The notes below the pieces were generated by a model, which was not told the origin of the DNA, did not search any database, and saw only the letters and a program-made list of their open reading frames with translations. This document shows, one piece after another, positions 10,538 through 22,162 of a DNA stretch of 64,000 nt. The DNA is taken from the NCBI GenBank assembly GCA_016946835.1, contig JACVTC010000042.1, positions 1-64,000 of the forward strand. The letters run 5' to 3'. Source of the stretch: Neocallimastix lanati (nom. inval.) (Eukaryota > Neocallimastigomycota > Neocallimastigomycetes > Neocallimastigales > Neocallimastigaceae). The stretch's first letter is position 1. Each line of letters opens with the position of its first letter. The translations under genes were made by a program, and so were the position numbers.

Positions 10538-12148
10538 TGATAAATAACAAAATTATTAAATTAAAATAAATAATAAAGAACAAATTCTTTGTTAAAGTTT
10601 TAAGATAATTTGGTCTTAACGATTAGGTCAAGATGCCAAATTATAGTAATTAATTAATAATTTAATTTTACTCTTTATTTACATATTGTTATTAGTAAAT
10701 TTTATAATTAAGTTTTTATTTAAAATATAAATTTTATTTAATCTTAATAATATTATATTACATTATTATTTTATATAATTATTACTATAATTTAAATTAC
10801 AATAATCCTACAAAGGATTAATCAAAAGATTTAAACATGTATTTATATAAAATAATTAATTATTAAAATATTAATTATTGATATGAATATTAATATAAGT
10901 TTGATATTGATAATATAAACTAAGATAATAATATAAATATTTAATATAAATAAAATATAAAAATCTAATATAGCTAAATATTATATTTTATAATTAAAAT
11001 ATAATATGTAGAAATTAATTTAATATGACAATCACGTGTTTACATTATTTAATATATATTAATTTCAATATGTTAATAATATTTAGTAATTAGTTGGCCT
11101 AGACTATTTCCTAAATATTTTAATAATAATTATTATATTATTAATTATTAATATTGAAATTCAAATAACTGAATTATTGAAATTGAAATTGAAATTGAAT
11201 TAAATGTAAATTCAGTTATTATCTTAACATTCTTGTCTAACTTAACCCAAAAATTAATCCATTATAAAAAAAATTAAATCCATATTAAAAAAAATTTAAT
11301 TAAAAATAATTAAAATAAAATAATAATAAATTAATTAATCATTAATAATTTTAATTAAAAACTAAAATAAATTAATAAAAAATATTTTTCTAAAACTACA
11401 AATAAACAAAATAATAAACAAATTTAATAAATTATAAATAACAAATAAACAAACTTATAAACATCTCAAAATTAAAATTAAATAGTTAAATAATTAAGTT
11501 ACTTTTATTTAAAATAATGATTATTTTATTTATTTTATAACTCAACTTTTATAAACAAATTGTAATTAAAATCACATTTTAAAACTCATCTTTATTAATA
11601 TTTTAAATGTAAATATTGTTTAATTTAATAATAAATTATTCTTTATTTCTCTTTTATTAATTTTATTATTTTTAATGTAAATAGTTTAAAATCAAAGAAA
11701 AATATAAAAATATGTAAATATTTCTTATAAATTATTCTTTATTATTAATTATTTAATAAATTATTATAGATATTTTATTAGTTTTAATAATCAAAAAGTA
11801 TGATTATTAATTATTTAATAAATTATTATATATATTTTATTAGTTATTAATAATCAATTTTATTATTAAAATTTAAAATAAATTAGTATAAATAATAAAT
11901 ATTTCATTTTATTATTTTATTAGTTTTAACAATTATTTTATTAATTTAAACAAAATTAATTATTAAATAAATAAAGATTAATATTAAAATAAAAATAAAT
12001 TTTTTTTAATAAAACATTTTTGTGTTTAATAATAAAACATATTTATTTTTTTTTTAAAATTTTTAAATCTATTTTATTCAGTATTTATCCTCTTATTCAC
12101 TTCTACAAAATTTAACTTTTGTAGATTAAGAATATCAGGTATAAATCA
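10538..12148 (+). repeat. solo LTR, family F, copy 1, with nested LTR
   Basis: TGATAAATAAC...GTATAAATCA flanked by tgag (10534-10537, 12149-12152). The uninterrupted copy at 59390-60552 shows the empty site that the nested family J LTR (10590-11229) occupies here. Orientation is taken from the related 5' LTR at 37687. Confidence 0.8.
10590..11229. repeat. nested solo LTR, family J, copy 2 (inverted)
   Basis: Reverse complement of the copy at 7497-8155, 640 bp, with a 5-bp duplication TTCTT at 10585-10589 and 11230-11234. It lies inside family F, with the duplication at bases 48-52 of the host LTR. Confidence 0.85.
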
Positions 12149-12152
12149 TGAG

Positions 12153-13205
12153 TGATACGAAATATTAATAAATAGTTAAAATTAGTAAAATTGTTGATAG
12201 TAATGTCAAGGATTTGATACAAATTAATTTACATTTAATACTATAAAAATAACAATTTAATTATAAATATAATTTGTATTCCTTAAATCCTTGTACCGTT
12301 CATAATCTAATTAATATTGTATTACATATTAATTAATATTATCCCTTTTATACATTATTGAACCCCTAATATATTAATTGATTAATATTGTTTTACATAT
12401 TAATTAATATTATCCCTTTTTATATTAATCAATATAGTTGAATATTATTTATAAAAATTGTTTTTTTATTAATTATATTATTTTATATATTATCTTATAT
12501 TATATATGTATTATTCTATTACTTTATATATTAAAATTATATTTTATATTGTTATCTTTAAATTAGTATTTATTAAAATATATTATTAAATATTTTATAT
12601 TGTTTTTCAAAAATATAAAAGAACTAAAAAATATTCTTTTTTAAATCTTTGTAAGATTATTATTTACAAATAATCTGATAACTTTATAATAAAACATATT
12701 AAATAAAATATAATTAATTAAAAGTTTAATAATAAAATAATATTTTATAATTTGAATAAATTAATTTAAAAAATAAAATAATATCCATAAGGTTATTAGA
12801 TTAAAGGCTTCCAACCAAGTTTACCTTTAATCTAAGTACCAACTCAACAAGTAAGAATAATATAGTTTTTAAAGTTAAAATAGTTTATTTTATGTTTAGT
12901 ATAATAGAATATAAATAAAAACAGGGAGTTAGTTAGTTTAAGAAAGAGATATGTATATTCTAGAGATAATTATATAATAATATTGAATTAGAGGAGTAAT
13001 TAATATTCTTATATAGATTATAATAGAATAATAATTACATAATTGGTATTACTTAAATTAAATAAAGATAAATAATAATAAAAGATTGACATATTTAAAT
13101 TATTGTGTGAATTATTATTAAGTATAATTATTCTTATAGAATTTATTAAGTGTTTACACATAAGATTACACCCTGATCCATATACAAGTTAAAAATCTTG
13201 TATCA
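12153..13205 (+). repeat. LTR, family A, copy 1, with nested LTR
   Basis: TGATACGAAA...CTTGTATCA, same family as the 3' LTR of e2 (18719-19135), which lacks the insertion. tgag flanks it on both sides (12149-12152, 13206-13209). It is followed by a piece of family T rather than a primer-binding site, so it is not a normal 5' LTR for e2. Confidence 0.75.
12204..12849. repeat. nested solo LTR, family K
   Basis: TGTCAAGGAT...CAACTCAACA, 646 bp, with a 5-bp duplication AGTAA at 12199-12203 and 12850-12854. It lies inside family A, with the duplication at bases 47-51. The empty site is intact in the copy at 18719. Single copy in the window; its start resembles the inverted start of family J. Confidence 0.85.
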
Positions 13206-13209
13206 TGAG

Positions 13210-13440
13210 TGTGTAATAATTCTATTAAGAACTAACTCAAAATAGAATTATTAACTACAACTTAACGACTAATTCATTAAGTTGAGAAAATAAAATAAAA
13301 TAATTTTTTTTTTACTTATAGAGTATATTATAAAATTAATTATAATAATAACACAAAAAGCAAAAGAAGAATTGTTTGTATAAATTTGATTTTAAAAATA
13401 TATTTTTGAATAAAATATTTTTATTAATTTATTAAAGTTA
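13210..13440 (-). repeat. truncated LTR, family T, copy 1
   Basis: Begins TGTGTAATAATTC, as in the full copy at 19140, and matches it for about 230 bp until it is cut off at 13440, where e2 gag sequence begins. The same 'family A - tgag - family T' order recurs at 18719-19370. Confidence 0.75.
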
Positions 13441-13442
13441 AT

Positions 13443-13676
13443 AATCGAAATGGATATCCCAATAGGAGAACTAATAAATCCGTAACTTTTTCTAATGTTA
13501 ACATTCAAGAAGGTATAAATAATAGTAGAAGAAATAATACAAATGAAAATTTGGAATGCTTCCGTTGCGTTCAAAGAGGACATAAAAGAAGTGAATGTCC
13601 TTATTCCTTTAGACAATTAGCAGAATTAGAGGAGAAAGGTTTGTTAAATAATAATGATAAAAAGCATTTAAATTAG
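13443..13676 (+). pseudogene. gag: gag nucleocapsid fragment, element e2
   Basis: The C-terminal 77 codons of a gypsy gag, open up to the TAG at 13674-13676. A zinc knuckle CX2CX4HX4C (CFRCVQRGHKRSEC) is followed by the conserved tail RQLAELEEKGLL, shared with the reverse-oriented Gag at 63718-63987. The tail binds element RNA in the particle. Everything upstream (capsid, leader, primer site) has been lost at the junction with the family T LTR at 13440, so it has no start codon of its own. It ends just downstream of a frameshift heptamer. Confidence 0.8.
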
Positions 13677-13700
13677 ATTCTGGGAGAAGGATAACTCCCA
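13667..13700 (+). promoter_or_regulatory. gag-pol -1 ribosomal frameshift cassette, e2
   Basis: Heptamer TTTAAAT (13667-13673) in gag phase, then the gag TAG within a 7-nt spacer, then a hairpin TGGGAG 13681-13686, 8-nt loop, CTCCCA 13695-13700. The -1 frame is open across the site and continues as e2 pol. Confidence 0.8.
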
Positions 13701-16700
13701 TTAATCAAACCAACCCCTCTATCAATCTTATTACCTTAAATAACAACTTAACTCAAAATAAAACTTCAGAAGTAGCTGTAGTTGCTGTCAGAAGAAATAA
13801 ATCACCAAGTAGAATAAAAACTTCACCTTATAATGACAAACCACAATCTTTAGGAAATAACCCAATTCCTATAAATACAGATGCTATGAATTATAATAAA
13901 AATTTTATAAATAATAATATATCAAAACAAAATTCTTTGAATGAAGATAAACTTATGAGTTCAATAGAAATAAATGATATACAGGATAGACAAATGGATA
14001 AGGCCACAAGTAATAAAGAAGTATCCACAAAAGAAAGAGAAAAGGGCGAAATTATAGATTTAATATCAGAAGATATTGTGATGGAAGCTAATAAACCTGA
14101 TTCTAATAATACTAATAAGGAAGAGAAAGTATCAAAAGAAACTGAACGTTTAGAACAATTAGATGTATCAATAAATAATCAAGAAAATATTAATAATGTA
14201 AAAAAGAAAAATAAACAGGAAAGGATACAGGAAATTAAACAACAAGTTCAGCATAACACACCAACCAATTCAGCTCCAGATAAATTGAAGAAAATCGAGA
14301 AGCACATACTACTGATGGAAGGTTTTGAATCTTTTAAAATTGATGATTTGGTTAATGAAATTGCGTCGATAGAGGTTGTAACAAAATTAGTGAATTTATT
14401 AGATGTGTTTCCTAAGCTACGAACTGCCTTTGCACAAAAATTAAAGTTAACTCCTGCTACAACTACTAACACAATAACTAATATTATTACTGCGATTAGT
14501 AATAACAAAATTGTAAAAGTAAGAGGGAAAATAGAAGATGCAGATGCTATTATATTATTAGATTCGTGTGCTAGATTAAATATGATTACCAAATCTGCTT
14601 TTGAGAAATTTAAAATTAATAAGAATCCAATAGGAAAAATTTCTGAAACTATATTTCAAGCTTTTAATATGACAGAAGTAGAGACCGAGATTTATGAATT
14701 AAAAGTTACAATCGGATCACATACTTCTTATGAACAATTTCGAGTAATTGATAATAATGAGATTTTTGATATACTAATAGGTATTAATTCTTTAAAAGAA
14801 AATAAATTTATTTTGGACTTTGCGAAAAGCATTTTATATTATAATAATGAAAACGATGAACCTGTTAAAATTGCTATTATGACCTATGATATAGCCTTAC
14901 CTGGAAAGGACATTGCTAAAAAGAATGAAAATAGTGATCAATATCTGTTTCTGACTTTAGAAAAAGAGGAACAAATTAATGAAAACGTGGATAAGAAATT
15001 TAAAATAATTTCTGATATTATCTGTACATTACCAGAGAAAATTAAAAATTCTGCAAAAGGCTTATTCCATAAATTTTCAAATGTGTTAGCTGTTAAAACT
15101 GATGATTTAGGAGAAACAAAACTATTACCTCATAGAATTGAATTACTCCCTGGAACAAAACCTATAAAACAGAGATCTTATAGATTATCAGGAGTGCAAG
15201 CAGGTGCATTAAAAGAGATTTTGACTAAACTGCTTAAAAACAATTTAATTGAACCTTCTCATTCATCATGGTCTTCTCCTGTTGTTTTAGTTCCAAAGAA
15301 GAATGATGATTACCGAATGTGTGTAGACTATAGGAAACTTAATGACTGTTCTATTAAAGATGCTTATTCTTTACCTTTAATTGATAATATATTATATTCT
15401 GTGGGTAAAGATACGAAGATGCTTTCTACATTAGATTTGTTTTCCGGGTATCATCAGGTACCTATTCTCCTGGAAGATAGAGATAAAACTTGTTTCACTA
15501 CCATGTATGGAAATTATAATTTTAAAGTGATGCCATTTGGTTTATGTAATGCTCCTGCCACATTCCAGCGAGAGATGAACAGGATTTTCTTTAAATTAAT
15601 TGGCATATGCATATTTGTATATATTGACGATTTAATTGTATTCTCAACTTCAATAGAGGAACAAATTAAACGCTTATAACAGGTCTTTTCTATTCTTCAA
15701 AACAATGGATTAAAAATCAATCTTGAGAAGTGTCAGTTTTTCAAGAAGGAAGTTGAATTATTAGGTCATATATTAACAATTGATGGTTTAAAACCTGTTC
15801 CTGAGAAGATAAGAGTGATTATAGAATGGTTACCCCCTAAGGATATTTCTCAGCTACGTTCATTTCTTGGTGCTGTTAGTTATTATCGTAAGTTCATTTA
15901 TAAGTTCGCTGAAGTCGCTCAACCATTATTTAAACTTTTAAAGAAAAATGTTCAGTTTATTTGGAACCAGGATACTGATAACGCGTTTAATCAATTAAAG
16001 ACAAAGTTGATTGAAGCTCCTATTCTTATTTCTCCAAATTTTGATAAACCTTTCATTATTAGAACAGATGCGTCTAGAAATGGTATTAGCGGTGTAATAT
16101 TACAACACGACGAATAAAATATTGAAAGACCACTCCATTTTGTAAGTAGAACACTTTCAGCTTCTGAAAGAAATTATAGTGTTACCGATTTAGAAGGAAC
16201 TGCTGTTTATTATTGTGTTAAGAAGTTTAAACATTATATCACGGGAAATAAATTTATTACAACTTTATATACTGATCATCAACCACTTGTAGGTCTCATT
16301 TCAAAAAGTGAACCATCCAATAACAAACATCTTAAATGGGTTTCATTATTAAGTTCTCTGAAGGTAAAGGTCTGTTATGAAGAGGGAAGGAAGAACGTCG
16401 TTACCGATGCATTGTCTAGGCTTGACACCTCTTCTGGAGTAATGGAGGAAAATCATGATCATAAATTAAGAAATCAGGAAGTAATAAATGTTACAATAAA
16501 TGACAAGAATGAAAGATATTCATTAATTCAAGATTTTATATCAAAGAAAATAATTACAATAAACAATATCCAATTCTATAAACAAAATAATAAATTGAGG
16601 GAAATAATTAATGATAAAAGAAGAAGGTGGGAACTCATTGATCAGGCGCATTCTATTGGACATGAAGGATCCTTTAAAACTTACAATAGACTAAAAGATA

Positions 16701-17128
16701 ATTATTACTGGATCGGGATGAACAGAGATATAAAATTATATATCAAATGCTGTCCCATTTGTCAAAAATATAAACCTCAGAAATTAAATAAGAACATTGA
16801 AAATTTACCGACTAAACCAGGTTTTCCTTTTTCGAAAGTAGGACTAGATTTAGTAGGCCCGATACTACCAGAAACACCAAGGGGTAATAAATACATTATT
16901 GTTCTTGTAGATTATTTAACAAAATGGGTAGAAGCCGAGCCTCTAAAAAAATCAGAATCTGTGGACGTTATAAAATTTTTGAAAAATGTCTTTGCTCGTC
17001 ACGGGATTCCAGAAATATTGATCAGAGATAATGGACCTCAGTTTATCTCTGATAAGACTAAAGCTTTCTTGGATTTACATGATGTTTATGTCCAATACAC
17101 TACTACTTATCATCCTGCATCTAACGGT
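13676..17128 (+). pseudogene. pol: Ty3/gypsy Pol, element e2, two stops, 3' truncated
   Basis: One frame runs from the frameshift site to 17128, interrupted only by TAA at 15677-15679 and 16115-16117. In order: a hydrophilic linker; an FKIDDLVNEIA-type helix region; protease with site L-D-S-C-A (Asp about residue 226 counted from the ATG at 13886), again Cys for Gly; RT with LDLFSGYHQ and YIDD; RNase H with RTDAS, DLEG, TDHQPL and a drifted TDALSR; integrase with HHCC zinc site, LDLVGP and RDNGPQF. It breaks right after HPASNG, before the catalytic Glu and the C-terminal domain. Close relatives are the poles at 52729 and 61726. With the integrase cut and two stops it is dead. Confidence 0.88.
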
Positions 17129-17304
17129 CATAATTGGAACTTTGCCTATGAAACCTCAAATATTCGCCGGACTCTACCCTTGTTATAGCACCAACCCGCC
17201 TTACATCAAAATTCCCATATATTTATGCCGTACTTGAACCCACAACCGTTTGCCTCGTTACATACATCCTTCACCATTGCACCAATACTATATTTTTATT
17301 TGAG
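17129..17304. other. junction DNA after truncated e2 pol
   Basis: No gene. The words at 17130-17165 (ATAATTGGAACTTT and AAATATTC) recur at about 17376-17410, which suggests that a break and re-join next to an LTR removed the end of e2 pol. tgag at 17301-17304 may be the left duplication of the next LTR. Confidence 0.4.
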
Positions 17305-18598
17305 TTAATACAGAATGAACAAATAATACTAATTGTGCTAGAATAATATAAATTATTCTAACCTTATAGATTATTCTATTCTATATAATTGGAACTTTCC
17401 CATATTCTTCAAATATTACTAAATAGAAATCTTAAGTTAATAAATCACCAATTAACTTATAATTCCTTTTTGAATTATCGATCCGATTCCATTATAATGT
17501 ATTAAAAATCTTTAGCCAAGAATATTGTCCTTGCCCACTTAATATATTAATATTATATTTCTTTTGTATTATGTTATATTGAAAATAATCAAATCTATTT
17601 AATTAGTTATTAAAATTTTCGTTATCAATTTAAATTTATTTTTAATTACTAAATTTAACTAAACCACAATAAAATATTCTGTATAATCTCTTTATTTTTA
17701 TTTTATATATATTAGTATTAAACTATTATTAAATAATTAATAATTCAATAATATATAACTACTATTTATAACAATAATATTATTAACTAAAATAATAATT
17801 CAATTTCAATTTAAATGTTTTATTTATAAAAATAATTAGTAATTAGTTTATTAAAAAAATAGTTAGGCTTTACAAATTTTAATTTGATAAAAAAATATAA
17901 ATACATGTAATTTTAGTGAAATAAAATATAATCAATAACTTTCTTTTTATTAAATAAATAATTATATTATTATTTTTCTTTTATAAATTTAAATAAATAA
18001 ATATTGATTGTAAAACAAATTATTTTTTTTATTGTAATTTTATTATTTGTGTTAATTATTATTATATTCCTAAAATTATATGAACCATACCAGAGTGATA
18101 AAGTATGGTATATATCTTGTTTCCCATCTTTATCTAATATACTAAATAAAATTATTTATAAGAAAATAATTAAATTCATTCAATAGAAATAAATTTATTT
18201 TATAACCTTTTATGTTATTAATTATAAAAACTTATAATACTAATTCTTTAATTAATAAACCTCTACTAAACTTATCTAATTTTACAGGCTAATTAGTAAC
18301 CTTTAAACATTCTTTTTATTATTATCTAATTTTACTGGACAATTAGTAACATTTTGTTAAATAAATATTTTATATTCCTATTTATATTTGTTATCTAAAT
18401 TAAAGTAATCTTTATAAACAATAATTTTTACTAAAGTATTTAACATTTCTAAACAATTACATTTACAAGTTATTTTTATAATTTTATTAATATAAATTTT
18501 TTTACAATTTAACTATTTAATAATTTTATACTTATAATCTATATAACTTTAATATATTTATTTTAATTTATTATTATTTAAAGTTTCATTCTATATCA
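17305..18598. repeat. probable solo LTR, family Q, inside e2
   Basis: AT-rich non-coding block ending TCTATATCA, with tgag at 17301-17304 and 18599-18602. The left end reads TTAATACAG rather than TG, possibly a mutated TGATACAG. No second copy confirms the ends. The 60-codon hydrophobic frame at 18004-18186 has no family resemblance and is probably chance. Confidence 0.35.
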
Positions 18599-18602
18599 TG
18601 AG

Positions 18603-18718
18603 TAGATTAAACATAGTTGTAAAAATAAAAAAAAAAAAAAAAAAAAAAATTTGAAGTATATCCAAGTAACCTAACAGAAGACTTCAGGGGACGAAGTCTA
18701 ATCTCAGGGGGGACGTCT
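18603..18718 (+). promoter_or_regulatory. e2 pol tail, GACTTC hairpin and polypurine tract
   Basis: Residual pol tail after an A run (about 18629-18650), reading TSGDEV before a stop. GACTTC 18680-18685, a 7-nt loop and GAAGTC 18693-18698 can form a hairpin, followed by the tract AGGGGGGACGTCT that ends at 18718, immediately before the LTR. The same arrangement is seen in three other elements. Confidence 0.65.
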
Positions 18719-19135
18719 TGATACGAAATATTAATAAATAGTTAAAATTAGTAAAATTGTTGATAGTAAGAATAATATAGTTTTTAAAGTTAAAATAGTT
18801 TATTTTATGTTTGGTATAATATTAAAAGAATATAAATAAAAACAGGGAGTTAGTTAGTTTAAGAAAGAGATATGTATATAATATTCTAGAGATAATTATA
18901 TAATAATATTGAATTAGAGGAGTAATTAATATTCTTATATAGATTATAATAGAATAATAATTGTATAATTGGTTGTACTTAAATTAAATAAAGATAAATA
19001 ATAATAAAAGATTGACATATTTAAATTATTGTGTGAATTATTATTGTTGAAGTATAATTATTCTTATAGAATTTATTAAGTGTTTACACATAAGATTACA
19101 CCCTGATCCATATACAAGTTAAAAATCTTGTATCA
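18719..19135 (+). repeat. 3' LTR of e2, family A, copy 2
   Basis: TGATACGAAA...CTTGTATCA, 417 bp, directly after the polypurine tract, which sets its orientation. tgag follows at 19136-19139. The family K insertion site is empty here. Confidence 0.85.
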
Positions 19136-19139
19136 TGAG

Positions 19140-19987
19140 TGTGTAATAATTCTATTAAGAACTAACTCAAAATAGAATTATTAACTACAACTTAACGACT
19201 AATTCATTAAGTTGAGAAAATAAAATAAAATAATTTTTTTTTTACTTATAGAGTTTATTATAAAATTAATTATAATAATAACACAAAAAGCAAAAGAAGA
19301 ATTGTTTGTATAAATTTGATTTTAAAAATATATTTTTGAATAAAATATTTTTATTAATTTATTAAAGTTAAAAATATAAAATTGTTACTATTAAAACTAT
19401 GTTTTTTATAATAATAACTCTTGATTTCTCAAAGAGAACTCAAGAGCCTTATTTATATTTTTTTATGAAAATAAGGTTAAATAAGAAAGGGTTTTCTAAT
19501 CTTAACAAATCTTTTATCTAGGAAAAGATTAGATAGAAAAACCTAGATAAGTTTTCGATCGATATTCTATCCATATCGATCATCGCATTAATTAAGTAAA
19601 ACCGATTACTTCTAAAAAGTAATTGGAAAAAATCTTAATTAACCGATTTTCCAATCTAATCTAATGATCGAAAATAAAAGAATAAAATAATAAAAGATAT
19701 TTCGATCATATAATTTATCCTTATATTAAAAATATAAAATTAAATAGTTAATAAAATACAGAATACAATACAATACAGAATACATTAGTTACAGTAGAGA
19801 AATTAATATATTGTAAATATATCATTTAAAATTAATTAAAAAAATTTTGTTAAATTAATGAATATTTAAAATTAAATTAAATAAATTTAATGAATAAATA
19901 TTATATGTAATTAAATAAAGTTATAGTTATAATAACTTAACTAAGAAAATATAATTATTTGTTAGCAAATAATTATAGATTCTTACA
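19140..19987 (-). repeat. LTR, family T, copy 2 (3' LTR of the chromovirus-like pol)
   Basis: 848 bp. On the minus strand it reads TGTAAGAATC...ATTACACA and begins 13 bp after the pol frame at 20001 ends, as a 3' LTR should. Full or partial copies at 13210, 42537 and 45435 confirm the ends. No G-rich polypurine tract is visible before it. Confidence 0.75.
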
Positions 19988-20000
19988 TTGCTCTGTTTGA

Positions 20001-22150
20001 TTATGATGTTTCCATTAAGTCTTCATTTCTTTTAGTATATGGTTCCAATTGTGAGATATGAAATACCGGATGGAGATGTAAGTTCTCTGGAAGTTCCAAA
20101 CGGTAATTCATTCTTTCCCTTTTCTCGATGATTTTAAAAGGTCCAAGATATTGAGTGGATAATTTTCTAGAGGGTTCATTCGTAAAGTAGTATCTTCTAA
20201 GCATAACCAAATCATTTACCTTAAAGTCAGGTCCTACAGATTTTTTATTGTCAGCAAATTTCTTAAAATCTTCTTTGGCTTTAACTAAATGTTGACGAAG
20301 GGCATTGAAATGTGAAGACCAATCCCTAGTAAGAACAGAAGCACTATCTTTTAGCAGAATCGGTGGTGAATCAATAACACAATTTGGGTCAAATCCATAG
20401 TTAGCATGAAAAGGAGTTTGAGCTATTGATTTGTGAATGGAGTTGTTGTAGGACATTTCACATAAAGGGAGGTAGAAACACCATTCGTTTTGAGCAGAAA
20501 AACAATAGTAGCGAAGATATTGTTCTATTACAGCATTAGCCCGTTCAACCAGACCATTTGATTGTTGGTGGTGAGCAGTAGCGAGTCTTGGTTTAGCACG
20601 AATAGTATCGCACAACGAAGTCCAAAATTGAGAAGAGAATTGGGAACCATGATCAGACACAATCACTTTAGGAAAACCATGTTACTTAAAGACTTGGAAA
20701 AGTAAGAGCTTGGCAGTTAAATCGGCAGAGGGAACATCGGAGCAGGGTACTAAATGAATCATTTTGGTTAAATGATCAGAAACAACCATGATACAAGTGC
20801 AATCTTGTGAAGAAGGCAATGAAACAATAAAATCCACGCCAATAACTTCCCAGGGTTTTGTAGGAGTAGGAAGTGGTATTAGTTTACCATAAGGTTTATG
20901 ACAATGGATTTTATTTCTACAACAAACATCACAAGAAGCCACATAATTTGAAATATCTTTTTTCATATTAGGCCACCAGTAGTTCCTTCTGAGTTTTTCA
21001 AAGGTCCTATCTACCCCCTGATGGCCACTAGTGGGTGCATCATGGAAAGACTTTAAAAGTCTAGCCCTGAGACTGGAAGGGATAGTAATACTCTTCTGAA
21101 AGTGAAGTACGCCATTGACGAAGGAAAATAAAGAACTTTTGACGTTGTTTGACTTATCCCTTATTTTTAAAAGGATATTTTTACAATAATTATCAGTTTT
21201 CTGTGCTTCAATAAGACTACAAATATTGTCATTTATAGCACAGCAGAAAGCATTATTGTTAATTATAGGTTGTGATTTATATGAAGAGTCAGATTTAAAA
21301 TCTAGGCGTCTTGAAAGAGCATCTGGTTTGCCACTTTTAGCGCCTGATCTGAATGCAATCCTATAGTCAAACTTTGATAAAAAGAGACTCCAACAAATTT
21401 GTCTTTGATTTAAATGTTGGGGTTTCTTAAAATACAATAAGTTCTTGTGGCCTGTTATTACTTGAACAGGAAATTTTGCGCCTTCTAAATGATGCCTCCA
21501 AGTTTCAAACGCAGTAATTATAGCAAGAAGTTCTTTATCATATATAGTATAATTGACTTCTGCTTTATTGAGGGATCTAGAATGGAAGGCTACGGGATGC
21601 AATAAGTTATCAGTGTCACTAACCTGAGAAAGTATGCAACCGACAGCAAAGTCGCTAGCATCTGTTTCAATGATGAATTCTTTCTCTAGATTAGGAAAAA
21701 TGAGCACTTCATCAACTTTAAAAGATTCTTTTAATTTATTAAAAGCTTCATTTGCTGATTCATCCCAATTAAATGTAGTATTTTTCCTTAAAAGTCGACG
21801 AAGAGGTTCCATATTTTTGGCAAAATTATTGATAAACTTTCGATAGAAATTACATAAGCCTAGAAAACTTTGTAATTTCTTTTGATTCTTCGGAATAGGC
21901 CAATCCAGAACAGATTTTACCTTATCCTTATCCATAGTGAGACCATCTACAGAAACAGTGAAGCCTAAGAAAGTGGTTTTAGTAACATGGAAGTCACATT
22001 TCTTTAATTTAACATATAATCCATTGTTGATGAGAAGTTGAAGAACAATCCTAACATGTTTAATATGTTCTTTTTCGTTGTTAGAGTAAATAATGATGTC
22101 GTCCAGATAGACTTGGAGGTATTCTTCTACAGAAGGAAGGGGATAATCCA
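20001..22150 (-). pseudogene. pol: chromovirus-like Pol: RT C-part, RNase H, integrase
   Basis: One minus-strand frame with a single internal TAA at 20682-20684, where Gln or Lys would fit (FK-stop-HGFP). It starts abruptly inside RT at the YLDD motif, with the N-terminal fingers, protease and gag missing. RNase H has ETDAS and DKELLA, but its third catalytic Asp is Gly (TGHKNL for the usual TDHKNL). Integrase has the H(x)H/CC zinc site, GVDFI, VSDHGSQF and a VERAN Glu, then a GPF module ending HPVFHISQLEPY, typical of Ty3/chromovirus elements. No chromodomain follows. The protein is much more diverged from e1 and e2 than those are from each other. Confidence 0.85.
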
Positions 22151-22162
22151 GAACATCCATTA

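Noticed and set aside
14248-14592. 114-codon minus frame
   Set aside because: Shadow of the e2 pol linker and protease on the other strand.
18004-18186. 60-codon frame with a hydrophobic N-terminus
   Set aside because: Lies in a probable solo LTR, is pure AT-rich sequence and has no second copy or family pattern.
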